Origin: Thermomonas sp. HDW16
GTDB lineage: Bacteria; Pseudomonadota; Gammaproteobacteria; Xanthomonadales; Xanthomonadaceae
Reading direction: 5' to 3'
Assembly: GCF_011302915.1 (NCBI RefSeq)
Contig: NZ_CP049872.1
Location: 1,674,001-1,738,000 of the forward strand
DNA length: 64,000 bases
Each line of letters opens with the position of its first letter. Positions within the stretch are counted from its first letter, which is position 1. The notes below the pieces were generated by a model. The model was given only the letters and a program-made list of their open reading frames with translations, was not told the DNA's origin and searched no databases. This document shows, one piece after another, positions 49,472 through 59,818 of the stretch. Both the position numbers and the translations under genes were made by a program.

Positions 49472-50810
49472 TGCGCGCCAATTGAGCGTTGTTGGCGGCG
49501 GCCTGGCCGGCGCTCTGCTCGCCACCCTGCTCGCCCAGCGCGGCTGGTCGGTGGACGTGTTCGAGCGTCGCGGCGACCCACGCGTGCATGGCTATGCCGG
49601 TGGCCGTTCGATCAACCTGGCGTTGGCCGAACGCGGTCTGCACGCACTGCGCCAGGCCGGCGCCGATGGCGAAGTGATGAAGCAGGCGGTGATGATGCGC
49701 GGCCGCTACGTGCATCCGCTGCATGGCGAACCCGGCCTGCAACGCTACGGTCGCGACGATTCCGAGGTGATCTGGTCGATCAATCGTGGCGAACTGAATA
49801 TCGTGCTGCTCGACATCGCCGAATCGCATGGTGCGCGCCTGCACTTCGACCACGGACTGGAGCGCGTCGATTTCGATGCTGGCCTTGCCGTGTTTCGCCA
49901 CCACGAGATCGAGGTCGTGCGCCCGTTCCACGCATTGATCGGTGCCGATGGCGCCGGTTCCACCCTGCGCGGCCAGATCGCGAAGGTGCAGCCGTTGAAC
50001 GAACGCACCGAATGGCTGGATCACGGCTACAAGGAACTCGAGATCCCGCCGGCGACCGACGGCGACTTCCGCATCGAACCCAATGCCTTGCACATCTGGC
50101 CACGCGGTCATTACATGTGCATCGCCCTGCCCAACGACGAACGTACCTTCACGGTCACCCTGTTCATGCCGCATACCGGCGAGTACCCGAGTTTCGAACA
50201 GGTGCAGGACGCCGACGATGCACAGGCGCTGTTCGAACGTGATTTCCCCGATACCCTGCCGCTGATTCCGGAACTCCGCCAGGACTACGATGCCAATCCG
50301 GTCGGCACGCTCGGCACGCTCTACCTCGACCGCTGGCACCTCGATGGCCGTGCGGTGCTGATCGGCGATGCCGCCCATGCGATGGTGCCGTTCCACGGCC
50401 AGGGCATGAACTGCGCGTTCGAGGATTGCGTGGCGCTGGCCGACCATCTGGAGGCGAACCCGTCCCTGGCTGATGCCTTCGCCGCGTTCGAAGCCCAGCG
50501 CAAGCCGGATGCCGAAGCGATCCAGCAGATGGCGCTGGAAAACTACATCGAAATGCGCGACAAGGTCGACGACGCCAGCTTCCTGCTGCAGCGCCAGCTG
50601 GAGCTGGCCCTGCAGGAACGTCATCCTGGCCGCTTCGTGCCGCATTACGCGATGGTCAGCTTCATGCGCGTCCCCTACTCCATGGCCCTGCAGCGCAGCG
50701 AGGTGCAGCGCGAAATACTGATCGACGCCACGCGCGGGAAGGATTCGCTCGATGGGATCGATTGGGACGCCGTGGATGCCGAAGTGCTCGCGCAGCTGGA
50801 ACTACTGTAG
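49461..50810 (+). CDS. kmo: Kynurenine 3-monooxygenase
   Basis: 449-aa FAD monooxygenase converting kynurenine to 3-hydroxykynurenine with NADPH. FAD-binding parts are VVGGGLAGALLATLLAQRGW and VLIGDAAHAMVPFHGQGMNCAFED; GRSINLALAERG near residue 50 is characteristic of KMO. The ATG at 49461 has GGAG upstream and lies inside kynU. It is the last gene of the operon; tryptophan dioxygenase and kynurenine formamidase are not in the window. Confidence 0.96.
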   Translation: MQGNARQLSVVGGGLAGALLATLLAQRGWSVDVFERRGDPRVHGYAGGRSINLALAERGLHALRQAGADGEVMKQAVMMRGRYVHPLHGEPGLQRYGRDDSEVIWSINRGELNIVLLDIAESHGARLHFDHGLERVDFDAGLAVFRHHEIEVVRPFHALIGADGAGSTLRGQIAKVQPLNERTEWLDHGYKELEIPPATDGDFRIEPNALHIWPRGHYMCIALPNDERTFTVTLFMPHTGEYPSFEQVQDADDAQALFERDFPDTLPLIPELRQDYDANPVGTLGTLYLDRWHLDGRAVLIGDAAHAMVPFHGQGMNCAFEDCVALADHLEANPSLADAFAAFEAQRKPDAEAIQQMALENYIEMRDKVDDASFLLQRQLELALQERHPGRFVPHYAMVSFMRVPYSMALQRSEVQREILIDATRGKDSLDGIDWDAVDAEVLAQLELL

Positions 50811-50916
50811 CGGCGGCATGCGGGCGACGGCGAGACCGTCGGGTGATCGCGCAGCGGCATTTCGAGCCGCGAAGCGAATGGCCACCGCTGCCTTCGTCGC
50901 ATCGTGAAATCGCTCC

Positions 50917-50922
50917 TACAAT
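50917..50922 (+). promoter_or_regulatory. -10 hexamer of a leaderless promoter for sbcB
   Basis: TACAAT-N6-ATG in the 118-nt gap after kmo, with no Shine-Dalgarno. The spacing predicts initiation at the start codon. Confidence 0.55.
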
Positions 50923-50928
50923 GCCCGC

Positions 50929-52374
50929 ATGACCGCCAGCTTCCTGTTCTACGACCTCGAGACCTTCGGCGCCAACCCGCGCCGCAGCCGCATCGCCCAG
51001 TTCGCGGCGATCCGCACCGACGAGGCATTGAACGAAATCGACGAGCCGATCTCGTTCTTCGTGCAGCCGGCCGACGACCTGCTGCCCTCGCCCATCGCCA
51101 CCCTGATCACCGGCATCGCCCCGCAGGACGCGCTGCGCGAGGGCGTCAACGAAGCGGTCGCCTTCGCCCGCATCATGGATGAAATGGCGCGGCCGGAGAC
51201 CTGTAGCGCCGGCTACAACTCGCTGCGTTTCGACGACGAGTTCGTCCGCTACGGCCTGTACCGCAATTTCCACGACGCCTACGAACGCGAATGGAAGGCC
51301 GGCAACTCGCGTTGGGATCTGCTGGACGCATTGCGCCTGATGCACGCCTTGCGCCCGGAAGGCATCGCCTGGCGCCAGCGCGAGGATGGGAACGGCACCA
51401 GCTTCAAGCTGGAGCACTTGGCCGAGGACAATGGACTGCGCATCGGCGATGCGCATGAAGCCTTGAGCGACGTACGCGCGACCATCGGCCTTGCCCGCCT
51501 GTTCCGCCAGCATCAGCCGCGCCTGTGGGAGTACGCGCTGCGCCTGCGCAACAAGCGTTATGCCGCATCGCTGCTGGATACCACCGACATGACACCGCTG
51601 CTGCATGTCTCGCAGCGCTATCCTGCCTCGCGCCTGTGCGCGGCGCCGGTGATCCCGCTGGCGCGGCATCCGCAGATCGATTCACGGGTGATCGTGTTCG
51701 ACCTCGACAGCGAGCCGGATGCTTTGCTCGAGCTGGATGCCGGCGCCATCGTCGAACGTTTGTACATCAGGCAAGCCGACCTGCCGGAAGGCGATGCACG
51801 CGTCCCGCTGAAGGAAGTGCATGTCAACAAATGCCCCGCGCTGGTTGCCTGGGATCACCTGCGTGAGGCGGATTTTGCCCGGCTGGGCATCGATCCGGAC
51901 GTGGTGCAGAAACGCGCCGCGCGCATCCGCGCGTTCGCTCCCGCGATCGCCGAAAAGGTACGGCGCGTCTTCGCGCGCGAACGCCCCGCGGAAACCGTGG
52001 ATGTCGATGCCGCGCTGTACGACGGTTTCATCGGCGACAGCGACAAGCGCCTGTTCGCGCAGGTGCGCGGCACACCGCCGCATCTGCTGACCAAGGCGCA
52101 ATACGCCTTCCGGGACGAACGCCTGCCCGAACTGCTGTTCCGCTACCGCGCCCGCAACTGGCCGGACAGCCTGCTGCCGGCCGAACGCGAACTCTGGAAC
52201 GCGTACCGGCGCGAGCGGCTGGACGTGGACAGCAGTTTGTCGGAATCGACATTCACGGAGTTCAACGACGAGATCGCGCAGCTGCGGATCGAGCATGCGA
52301 CGGATGGCAACAAGCTGGTATTGCTGGATCGACTGCAGGATTGGGGGCGCGAAATAGACACCAGCCTGCGTTGA
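50929..52374 (+). CDS. sbcB: Exodeoxyribonuclease I
   Basis: 481 aa. The DEDD exonuclease domain (FYDLETFGANPRRSRIAQFAAIRTD with the metal-binding Asp and Glu; GYNSLRFDDEFVRYGLYRN; DAHEALSDVRATIGLA) is followed by the SH3-like and C-terminal domains of ExoI. It degrades ssDNA 3' to 5'. Length matches E. coli (475). It is separate from the kynurenine operon, judging by the gap and the promoter-like element. Confidence 0.96.
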   Translation: MTASFLFYDLETFGANPRRSRIAQFAAIRTDEALNEIDEPISFFVQPADDLLPSPIATLITGIAPQDALREGVNEAVAFARIMDEMARPETCSAGYNSLRFDDEFVRYGLYRNFHDAYEREWKAGNSRWDLLDALRLMHALRPEGIAWRQREDGNGTSFKLEHLAEDNGLRIGDAHEALSDVRATIGLARLFRQHQPRLWEYALRLRNKRYAASLLDTTDMTPLLHVSQRYPASRLCAAPVIPLARHPQIDSRVIVFDLDSEPDALLELDAGAIVERLYIRQADLPEGDARVPLKEVHVNKCPALVAWDHLREADFARLGIDPDVVQKRAARIRAFAPAIAEKVRRVFARERPAETVDVDAALYDGFIGDSDKRLFAQVRGTPPHLLTKAQYAFRDERLPELLFRYRARNWPDSLLPAERELWNAYRRERLDVDSSLSESTFTEFNDEIAQLRIEHATDGNKLVLLDRLQDWGREIDTSLR

Positions 52375-52439
52375 AGTTTGTACTTGCCGAGTCCATGTCG
52401 ATTGCGCACGATATCGGCATCCCAGAGACAGGCGCTCCG

Positions 52440-52979
52440 ATGACGCAAAAGACGAAATGGCTGCTGGCCGGCATCGGCGTATTGCTCCTTGCAATGTTCG
52501 CGTTCGCCGCTGCTGGCCCCTACCTGGCGATCAACGGCATTCGCGATGTGGTGGCGAACGGAGAATATGGCGGGCTTCCACGCTACGTCGACTTCGACAA
52601 GCTCCGCGAAAGCATCAGGCCGCAGATTCAGCAACGGATCGCGGGAAGCATCGTCGGGCGCATGGGCCGAAGCGATGCATCCAGCATGGTATCGGGGGTC
52701 ACGGCGGTCATCTCCGAGCCTGCGATCGACGCGATGGTGTCCCCGATTGGAATCGCGACCTTGCTGCGCAGCACGGCCCTCGTAAAACAAGTCAGCGGCA
52801 AGGCGGTTCCTGGCAAACGCTTGGAAACATATGATCCGCTCAAAGGTGCCCGGACAGGCTTTGAATCAGCATCCGTATTCACGGCGACCGTCGCGAGTGC
52901 GGAGGGCAAGCCCATGGTGTTCGAATTCACGCGCAACGGCCTTTCCTGGAAACTGACCGGTATCCGCTTGCCGGATTGA
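52440..52979 (+). CDS. DUF2939 membrane-anchored protein
   Basis: 179 aa. An N-terminal hydrophobic helix at about 7-28 (LLAGIGVLLLAMFAFAAAGPYLAI region) anchors or exports the protein. The following VDFDKLRESIRPQIQQRI and the C-terminal GLSWKLTGIRLP match the DUF2939 family, whose function is unknown. Codon use is somewhat less GC-biased than in neighbours. An in-frame ATG lies 45 nt upstream. Confidence 0.75.
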   Translation: MTQKTKWLLAGIGVLLLAMFAFAAAGPYLAINGIRDVVANGEYGGLPRYVDFDKLRESIRPQIQQRIAGSIVGRMGRSDASSMVSGVTAVISEPAIDAMVSPIGIATLLRSTALVKQVSGKAVPGKRLETYDPLKGARTGFESASVFTATVASAEGKPMVFEFTRNGLSWKLTGIRLPD

Positions 52980-52984
52980 GCGGC

Positions 52985-53893
52985 TTACGTACCTGCGTTG
53001 GCCACGCCATGCGGCACGTGGCCAGCGGCGACATGGCGGCGCGCCGAATCGATGTTGTGCGGCGAGTCGTCGAAGAAGATGTCGGCGCCGAACGCCTCCA
53101 GGAACGGGCCCTTGTCGCGGCCACCTAGGAACAGGGCTTCGTCCAGCCGCACCTCCCACTCGCGCAGGGTGCGGATCACGCGTTCATGCGCGGGTGCGGA
53201 GCGCGCGGTGACCAGTGCGGTACGGATCGGTGCATCATCGCGGGCCGGGTAAGCGGCCTGCAGGTCGTGCAAGGCGGCCAGGAAGCCGCGGAACGGCCCG
53301 CCCGAAAGCGGCTCGCGCGCGCGTTCGCGCTCGTGGCGGCCGAATGCCTCCACGCCCTGCTCGCGCGAGACGCGTTCGCTCTCGTCGCTGAAGATCACCG
53401 CGTCGCCGTCGAAAGCGATGCGCAACTGGTGATGGCGCGATTCGCCGGCACGCGCCGGCAGGATGGTGGCGGCGGCAACGCCGGCCTCCAGCGCATTGCG
53501 CACGGACTCCGGATTCGCCGACAGGAACAGCTGCGCGCCGAACGGCTTGATGTAGGGCCAGACCGGGGCGCCTGCGGTGAACGTGGCGCGGCGGATGTCC
53601 AAGCCGTGGTGCTGGATCGAATTGAACACGCGCAGGCCGGTATCGGAGGAATTGCGCGACAGCAGGATCACTTCGACCCGCGGCGCATCGGTGGGCACGC
53701 CCTGGTTGAGCGCGAGCAGCTTGCGCGCCAACGGGAAGGCGATGCCCGGCTCCAGCAAGTCGTCCTCGTGCCTGCGCTGGTGCTCGGCAAACGCTGCGAT
53801 GCCTTCGCGCTCGAACACGGCATGGCTGTCCTCCATGTGGAACAACGCACGGGTGGTGATGGCGATGGTGAGGATGGCGACGGGTTCGGACAT
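52985..53893 (-). CDS. Cytosolic 5'-nucleotidase (NT5C1-type)
   Basis: 302-aa enzyme of the 5-nucleotidase family (PF06189 type) that dephosphorylates nucleoside monophosphates. Recognisable blocks are PVAILTIAITTRALFHMEDSH, EVILLSRNSSDTGLRVFNSI, LRIAFDGDAVIFSDESERV and EALFLGGRDKGPFLEAFGADIFFDD. The ATG at 53893 has GACAAT exactly 6 nt upstream. It ends 5 nt from the convergent DUF2939 gene. Confidence 0.9.
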   Translation of the reverse strand: MSEPVAILTIAITTRALFHMEDSHAVFEREGIAAFAEHQRRHEDDLLEPGIAFPLARKLLALNQGVPTDAPRVEVILLSRNSSDTGLRVFNSIQHHGLDIRRATFTAGAPVWPYIKPFGAQLFLSANPESVRNALEAGVAAATILPARAGESRHHQLRIAFDGDAVIFSDESERVSREQGVEAFGRHERERAREPLSGGPFRGFLAALHDLQAAYPARDDAPIRTALVTARSAPAHERVIRTLREWEVRLDEALFLGGRDKGPFLEAFGADIFFDDSPHNIDSARRHVAAGHVPHGVANAGT

Positions 53894-53899
53894 GCGCGC

Positions 53900-53905
53900 A
53901 TTGTC
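53900..53905 (-). promoter_or_regulatory. -10-like hexamer before the 5'-nucleotidase
   Basis: GACAAT-N6-ATG on the minus strand, with no Shine-Dalgarno. Leaderless-type geometry. Confidence 0.45.
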
Positions 53906-53946
53906 CACGATCCCGGTCGCGCGCATTGCGACCACCCGGTGCGGAG

Positions 53947-54714
53947 TCAGGAGGTGAATTGTTCCGCGAGGATGCGTTCCTCGAGGTTGTGCTCCGGATC
54001 GAACAACAGGGTCACGCTACGCTCGCGCTGTTCGCGCACCAGCACTTCGACCACGTCGCGCACCTCATGCGAATCGGCGGTCGCACTCACCGGGCGCTTG
54101 TGCGGATCCAGCACGCGGAAACGCACTTCGGTCCCGGACTTGAGCACCGCTCCGCGCCAGCGTCGCGGGCGGAACGGGGCGATCGGAGTGAGTGCCATCA
54201 CGTTGGCACCCAGGGGCAGGATCGGCCCGCTGGCGGAGAAGTTGTAGGCAGTGCTGCCAGCCGGGGTGGCGACCATCACGCCATCGCAGATCAGTTCGTC
54301 CAGCCGCAGCTGTCCGTTGAGTTCGATGCCGACATGCGCCGCCTGCCGGGTCTGTCGCAACAGCGAGACCTCGTTGTAGGCAAGCGATCCGACCGTAGCA
54401 CCGGACTCGGTCTGCGCGAGCATTTCAAGCGGGTGCAGCACCGCCGGTTCGGCACTGGCGATGCGCTGCTCTAGGTCTTCGACGCGATGATGGTTCATCA
54501 GGAAGCCGACCGTGCCCAGCTTCATGCCGTACACCGGCTTGCCGAGTGCGCCATGCCGGTGCAGGGTCTGCAGCATGAAGCCGTCGCCGCCCAAGGCGAC
54601 GATCACGTCGGCGTCCTGTGGCGCGACCGTGCCATGCACGGCCGTCAACGCCATCAACGCGGCTTGTGCCTCATCCGCGGGGCTGGCCAACAATGCAAGT
54701 CGGGGCATGCTCAT
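53947..54714 (-). CDS. nadK: NAD kinase
   Basis: 255-aa ATP-NAD kinase making NADP. The family's GGDG is in [12 protein letters not shown], the NE pair in [10 protein letters not shown] and the Gly/Ser-rich [22 protein letters not shown] motif follows. It lies between gdhB and the 5'-nucleotidase on the same strand. The start at 54714 (MSM) has TATGCT 6 nt upstream; 54708 is an alternative. Slightly shorter than E. coli NadK (292). Confidence 0.95.
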   Translation of the reverse strand: MSMPRLALLASPADEAQAALMALTAVHGTVAPQDADVIVALGGDGFMLQTLHRHGALGKPVYGMKLGTVGFLMNHHRVEDLEQRIASAEPAVLHPLEMLAQTESGATVGSLAYNEVSLLRQTRQAAHVGIELNGQLRLDELICDGVMVATPAGSTAYNFSASGPILPLGANVMALTPIAPFRPRRWRGAVLKSGTEVRFRVLDPHKRPVSATADSHEVRDVVEVLVREQRERSVTLLFDPEHNLEERILAEQFTS

Positions 54715-54720
54715 GGCCTG

Positions 54721-54726
54721 AGCATA
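54721..54726 (-). promoter_or_regulatory. -10-like hexamer before nadK
   Basis: TATGCT-N6-ATG on the minus strand. Leaderless-type geometry with no Shine-Dalgarno. Confidence 0.45.
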
Positions 54727-54772
54727 CCCCGAACCCGTCGCCGCTTTCCCCTGCAGGAAAGGGCGATTTCCA

Positions 54773-57700
54773 TCATCCGCGCGAGGCGAGCTGCGCCAGG
54801 CGTTGCACCGCCACCGAAGCGGTCGGATAGTCCAACGCCTTCTGCGCGGCGAGCTCGGTCAGCATCGACAGGGTGAAGCGCAGCGTGGAATCGTCGCGCT
54901 CCAGCCAGGCTGTGACCTTGGCATCGGCATCCTTGCCCGGCATCGCCAACACCTGGTTGGTCAGGGTGCGCATCTGTGAGGAAAGCTCATCGCGCAACAC
55001 GCCGCGCGCCACCGCATGCCAGCGGCCATCGACCTTCAGCGCTTCGATTTGTTCGCGCAGCCACGGCTCGCGCAGCGCATCGGCCAGGCGGAAATAGACC
55101 TTGGCGACTTCCACCGCGCGCAGCTTGCGCTCGCGCGCGAGCTCGATGATGTTCGGGCTGGCTTCCAGGTAAGGCAGGGCCGCGAGCTGGTCGGCCAACG
55201 CCGCCGGCACGCCCTTTTCGCGCCAATCCTTGCGGGTGGCCTCGTAGGTCGGACGCTGCGAGGGCGGCAAGATGCCTTCGCCAGCGCGGATGTCGCGGAA
55301 ACCGTCGTGGTAGCGCTCCACCGCGGCGGTGATCGCGGGTACCGCGCCTGCACGCGACAGCAGCCAGCGGGTGAAACCGCGCTGCAGTTCCCAGATCACC
55401 TGCAAGGCGTCGATCTGCACCGATTCGGCGACCTTGCCGTCCAACGCGTCGATCTGGGTCCACAGCTCGCGCGCGTCCAGCGTTTCGCGGGTGATGGTGT
55501 AGGCGCGGGCGATCTCACCGATGCTGCGGCCGCTGTCTTCCTGCATGCGCATCAGGAAGGTGGCGCCCATGCGGTTGATGGTGGAGTTGGTGACCGCGGT
55601 GGCGATGATTTCGCGCTTCAGGCGGTGGTGCTGCATCGCCTTGGCGTACTTGGCCTGCAGCGGCTGCGGGAAGTAGCGCTCCAGCTCCTTCGACAGGTAC
55701 GGGTCTTCCGGCACGTCGGAGGCCAGCAGCTGCGGATACGCGACCAGCTTGGAATACGACAGCAGCACAGACAGTTCAGGACGCGTCAGGCCCATGCCGC
55801 GCAGCTTGCGTTCGGCGACTTCGGCATCGGTCGGCAGGAACTCGATCTGCCGATCCAGCAAGCCTTGCGATTCAAGCGTGCTGATGAAGTGCATCTTCGA
55901 ACCCAACCGACTCGCGCTCATGCGCTCCATCAGGGTCAGGGTCTGGTTCTGCCGGTAATTGTCGTTGAGCACCAGGTCGGCGACCTCGTTGGTCATCGAC
56001 GCCAGCAGCTTGTTGCGTTCCGGCAGGGTCAGCTTCTTCTTCTGCACTTCGCCATTGAGCAGGATCTTGATGTTCACCTCGTGGTCGGAGGTGTCCACGC
56101 CGGCGGAGTTGTCGATGAAGTCGGTATTGAGCAGCACGCCATGCTGGGCCGCTTCGATGCGGCCCAGCTGGGTGAGCCCCAGGTTGCCGCCCTCGCCCAC
56201 CACCTTGCAACGCAGCTGGCTGCCGTCCACGCGCAATGCGTTGTTGGCGCGATCACCGACGTCCGCATTGGTTTCGCGGCTGGACTTCACATAGGTGCCG
56301 ATTCCGCCGTTCCACAGCAGGTCGACCGGCGACTTCAGGATCGCGCTCATCAGGTCGGCCGGGCTCATCGAGGCCACGTCGGCATCGATGCCCAGCGCAG
56401 CCTTGGCTTCGGCCGACAGCGGGATCGACTTCGCACCACGCGGCCACACGCCGCCACCCTTGCTGATCAGCGCCTTGTTGTAATCCTCCCAGTTCGAGCG
56501 CTCCAGCTTGAACATCCGCGCGCGCTCCTTGAAGGACACGGCCGCATCCGGATTCGGATCGATGAAGATGTGGCGATGGTCGAACGCGGCCAGCAGGCGG
56601 ATGTGCTTGCTCAGCAGCATGCCGTTGCCGAACACGTCGCCCGACATGTCGCCGATGCCGACGCAGGTGAAATCTTCCTTCTGCGAATTGCGGCCCATCG
56701 CGCGGAAATGGCGCTTGACCGATTCCCAGGCACCACGCGCGGTGATGCCCATGCCCTTGTGGTCGTAACCGACCGAACCGCCGGAGGCGAACGCATCGTC
56801 CAGCCAGAAGCCATGCGCCTGGGCGATGCCGTTGGCGATGTCGGAGAACGTCGCGGTGCCCTTGTCGGCGGCGACCACCAGGTAGGGATCGTCGCCGTCA
56901 TGGCGCACCACGCCGGCAGGCGGCAAGAGCTTGCCGTCCGCCGCCAGGTTGTCGGTGATGTCCAGCAGGCCGTTGATGAAGCGCTTGTAGCAGGCCACGC
57001 CTTCCTTGAACCAGGCGTCGCGATCAACCGAGGCGTCCGGCAACTGCTTCGCGTAGAAGCCGCCCTTGCTGCCCACCGGCACGATCACCGTGTTCTTCAC
57101 CATCTGCGCCTTGACCAGGCCCAGCACTTCGGTGCGGAAGTCTTCGCGACGATCCGACCAGCGCAGACCACCACGCGCCACCGGGCCGAAGCGCAGGTGG
57201 ATGCCTTCCACGCGCGGGCCACAGACCCAGATTTCGCGATACGGACGCGGCTTCGGCAGGTCCGGCACCAGCGAAGAATCCAGCTTGTAGCTGACGTAGT
57301 CGGCCGGGCCGCCGTCCTTGCGCAAGCCGTCCTTGTAGTCGATGTAGTAGCTGGTGCGCAGGGTGGCATCGATCACGCCGATGAAGCTGCGCAGGATGCG
57401 GTCTTCGTCCAGGCTGGAGACGCGATCCATCAGGCCGATCAATGCGTTCCGCGTCGCCTCGACCTGCTGCTCGCGCTTGCCGTTGCGCGCGCCGATCACG
57501 GTCTGCAATGCAGCCAATGCGGCTTCATCCGCGCCGGCCAACGCCTTCAGCTGCGCGCCGAAGCGGCTCATGCCGCGCTTGATCTCGGCATCGCTTTCCT
57601 TGCCGGTGCAGGGATCGAAGCGCGCCTCGAACAGTTCCACCAGCAGGCGCGACAGCAGCGGATAACGGGCCAGCGTGGCTTCCATGTAGGCCTGCGAGAA

Positions 57701-59713
57701 CGGCACCCCGATCTGCAGCAGGTACTTGCAGTAGCTGCGCAACATCGCAACCTGCTTCCACGACAGGCCGGCCGCTAGGATCAGGCGGTTGAAGCCGTCG
57801 TTTTCGGCATCGCCGCGCCACAGGCGGGCGAAGGCCTCCTCGAAGTTTTCGTCGATCGCATCGACGTCCAGTTCGCCCTGCAGCGATTCGACTTCGAAAT
57901 CCTGGATGAAGGACACGCCGTCGGCGGCATCGACCTTGTACGGATGTTCCGAGAGCACCCGAAGGCCCATGTTCTCCATCATCGGCAGCGCATCGGACAA
58001 CGGGATGTCGTCCAGCTGGCGATACAGTTTGAAGCGCAGCCCGCCGTCCTTGCGGCGCGAGCGATACAGCGACAGGCGCAGGTCGTCCGGGCCGGTCAGC
58101 GCCGCCAGATGGTCGACGTCCGCCGCCGCGATCGCCGGGCTGACCTCCTCGATGTAGCCGGCGGGCAACGCACGGCCGTAGTGATTGGCCAGTTTCAGGC
58201 CGGCTTCCTCGCCATGGCGCGAGACCAGCTGCTCGCGCAATTCGTCGCGCCAGTCGCGGACGATCTCCGCCAGCTTGTCTTCCAGCGCGGGCATGTCGAC
58301 TTCGACCGGCTCGCCGGCCTTGGCCGGGCGCACGATCATGTGCATCTGCGCCAGCGGCGATTCGCCGATCTGCACGGTGGTATCGATGTGCTCACCGTGC
58401 AGGGCGCGCTTGAGCATGTTCTCGACGCGATGGCGCAACTGCGTGCTCATGCGGTCGCGCGGCACGTAGACCAGCGCGGAGAAATAGCGGCCGTAGCGGT
58501 CGCGGCGCAGGAACAGCTTGCTGCGCACGCGCTCCTGCAGGCCCAGGATGCCCATGGTGGTGCGGGACAGTTCTTCCTCGCTGGACTGGAACAGCTCGTC
58601 GCGCGGCAGGGTTTCCAGGATATGGCGCAGCGCCTTGCCGCTGTGGCTGGTCGGGTTGAGGCCCGACTGGCGCATCACGTATTCGTGGCGCTCGCGCACC
58701 AGCGGGATTTCCCACGGGCGGCGGTTGTAGGCGCTGGAGGTGTACAGGCCGAGGAAGCGCTGCTCGGCGACCGGCTTGCCGGCCTTGTCGAAGCTGAGCA
58801 CGCCGATGTAGTCCATGTAACCCGGGCGGTGCACTGTGGCGCGCGCATTGGTCTTGGTCAGGATCAGCGCATCCACCGAACCGCTTTGCGGCATGTAGTG
58901 CGCCGCCAGCGAAGCCAGCGCACGCGGCTTGCCCGCATCCTTGCCGCGCAACAGGCCCAGACCGCTGCTTTCGTCGGCCACCAGCATTTCCGCCTTGCCT
59001 TGCTTGACCACCTTGTATTCGCGGTAGCCGAGGAAGGTGAAATGGTCGTTGGCGGCCCAGCGCAGGAATTCCTGCGCCTCGCGCTTGCCTTCGTCGGAGA
59101 CCGGCATGCGCCGTTCGGTCATGCCATCGGCGACCGCAAGCATCTTCGCGTGCATCGGTTCCCAGTCGACCACCATCGCGCGCACGTCTTCCAACACCTT
59201 GTCGATGGCGGACTTGATCGCGGCCATCGCGGCCTGCGGCTGGCGGTCGATCTCCAGGTGGATGAAGGATTCCAACGCGCCCTCGCCCACGTTGGTGAGC
59301 TTGCCGGCCTTGTCGCGGGTGATCGCCATCACCGGGTGGCCCAGCACGTGCACGCCGATGCCCTGCTCGGCCAGCGCCATGGTCACCGAATCGACCAGGA
59401 ACGGCATGTCGTCGTTCACCACCTGCACCACGGTGTGCGCGGATTCCCAGCCGTGTTCCTTCAGGGTCGGGTTGAACAGGCGCACATTGGCTTTGCCACG
59501 TTTGCGCGCACGCGCGAAATCGAGGATGTCCGCAGCCAGCGCGGCCCAGCCGTCGGCACCGTGCTGCGCGGCCTCGTCGGCGCTCATGCGCTGGTAGAAG
59601 GCGTTGGCGAAGGCCTGCGCCTCGGCCTGCTTCGCCTTCGGCAGGCGCTTGGCCAGGGCGGCCAGGATCGGTTTGATGGAAGCGGAATCGCTGTTGTCGG
59701 CTTTGCTGTTCAT
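54773..59713 (-). CDS. gdhB: NAD-specific glutamate dehydrogenase, 180-kDa class
   Basis: 1646 aa, the length of the L_180 NAD-GDH class found in Pseudomonas and Xanthomonas. Regulatory ACT-like N-terminal domains (about 1-700) precede the catalytic core, where [16 protein letters not shown] carries the substrate lysines and [15 protein letters not shown] the dinucleotide region; a long helical C-terminal region follows. It deaminates glutamate to 2-oxoglutarate and ammonia. Very long open frames on the opposite strand are composition shadows. Confidence 0.96.
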   Translation of the reverse strand: MNSKADNSDSASIKPILAALAKRLPKAKQAEAQAFANAFYQRMSADEAAQHGADGWAALAADILDFARARKRGKANVRLFNPTLKEHGWESAHTVVQVVNDDMPFLVDSVTMALAEQGIGVHVLGHPVMAITRDKAGKLTNVGEGALESFIHLEIDRQPQAAMAAIKSAIDKVLEDVRAMVVDWEPMHAKMLAVADGMTERRMPVSDEGKREAQEFLRWAANDHFTFLGYREYKVVKQGKAEMLVADESSGLGLLRGKDAGKPRALASLAAHYMPQSGSVDALILTKTNARATVHRPGYMDYIGVLSFDKAGKPVAEQRFLGLYTSSAYNRRPWEIPLVRERHEYVMRQSGLNPTSHSGKALRHILETLPRDELFQSSEEELSRTTMGILGLQERVRSKLFLRRDRYGRYFSALVYVPRDRMSTQLRHRVENMLKRALHGEHIDTTVQIGESPLAQMHMIVRPAKAGEPVEVDMPALEDKLAEIVRDWRDELREQLVSRHGEEAGLKLANHYGRALPAGYIEEVSPAIAAADVDHLAALTGPDDLRLSLYRSRRKDGGLRFKLYRQLDDIPLSDALPMMENMGLRVLSEHPYKVDAADGVSFIQDFEVESLQGELDVDAIDENFEEAFARLWRGDAENDGFNRLILAAGLSWKQVAMLRSYCKYLLQIGVPFSQAYMEATLARYPLLSRLLVELFEARFDPCTGKESDAEIKRGMSRFGAQLKALAGADEAALAALQTVIGARNGKREQQVEATRNALIGLMDRVSSLDEDRILRSFIGVIDATLRTSYYIDYKDGLRKDGGPADYVSYKLDSSLVPDLPKPRPYREIWVCGPRVEGIHLRFGPVARGGLRWSDRREDFRTEVLGLVKAQMVKNTVIVPVGSKGGFYAKQLPDASVDRDAWFKEGVACYKRFINGLLDITDNLAADGKLLPPAGVVRHDGDDPYLVVAADKGTATFSDIANGIAQAHGFWLDDAFASGGSVGYDHKGMGITARGAWESVKRHFRAMGRNSQKEDFTCVGIGDMSGDVFGNGMLLSKHIRLLAAFDHRHIFIDPNPDAAVSFKERARMFKLERSNWEDYNKALISKGGGVWPRGAKSIPLSAEAKAALGIDADVASMSPADLMSAILKSPVDLLWNGGIGTYVKSSRETNADVGDRANNALRVDGSQLRCKVVGEGGNLGLTQLGRIEAAQHGVLLNTDFIDNSAGVDTSDHEVNIKILLNGEVQKKKLTLPERNKLLASMTNEVADLVLNDNYRQNQTLTLMERMSASRLGSKMHFISTLESQGLLDRQIEFLPTDAEVAERKLRGMGLTRPELSVLLSYSKLVAYPQLLASDVPEDPYLSKELERYFPQPLQAKYAKAMQHHRLKREIIATAVTNSTINRMGATFLMRMQEDSGRSIGEIARAYTITRETLDARELWTQIDALDGKVAESVQIDALQVIWELQRGFTRWLLSRAGAVPAITAAVERYHDGFRDIRAGEGILPPSQRPTYEATRKDWREKGVPAALADQLAALPYLEASPNIIELARERKLRAVEVAKVYFRLADALREPWLREQIEALKVDGRWHAVARGVLRDELSSQMRTLTNQVLAMPGKDADAKVTAWLERDDSTLRFTLSMLTELAAQKALDYPTASVAVQRLAQLASRG

Positions 59714-59818
59714 TGCGAGGGTTGCCTTGATGGACGAAAGCCGCGCATGCGCGGCGACGTTGTTCCTGGATCACAGGCCACGCGCTGCGGCCTTCTCGGA
59801 TGTCACTGCCTGCGCGGA

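Noticed and set aside
59739..59818. Palindromes GCCGCGCATGCGCGGC and CTGCGC/GCGCAG between gdhB and the acyl-CoA dehydrogenase as terminator
   Set aside because: Short GC palindromes without a T-run; common by chance at this composition.
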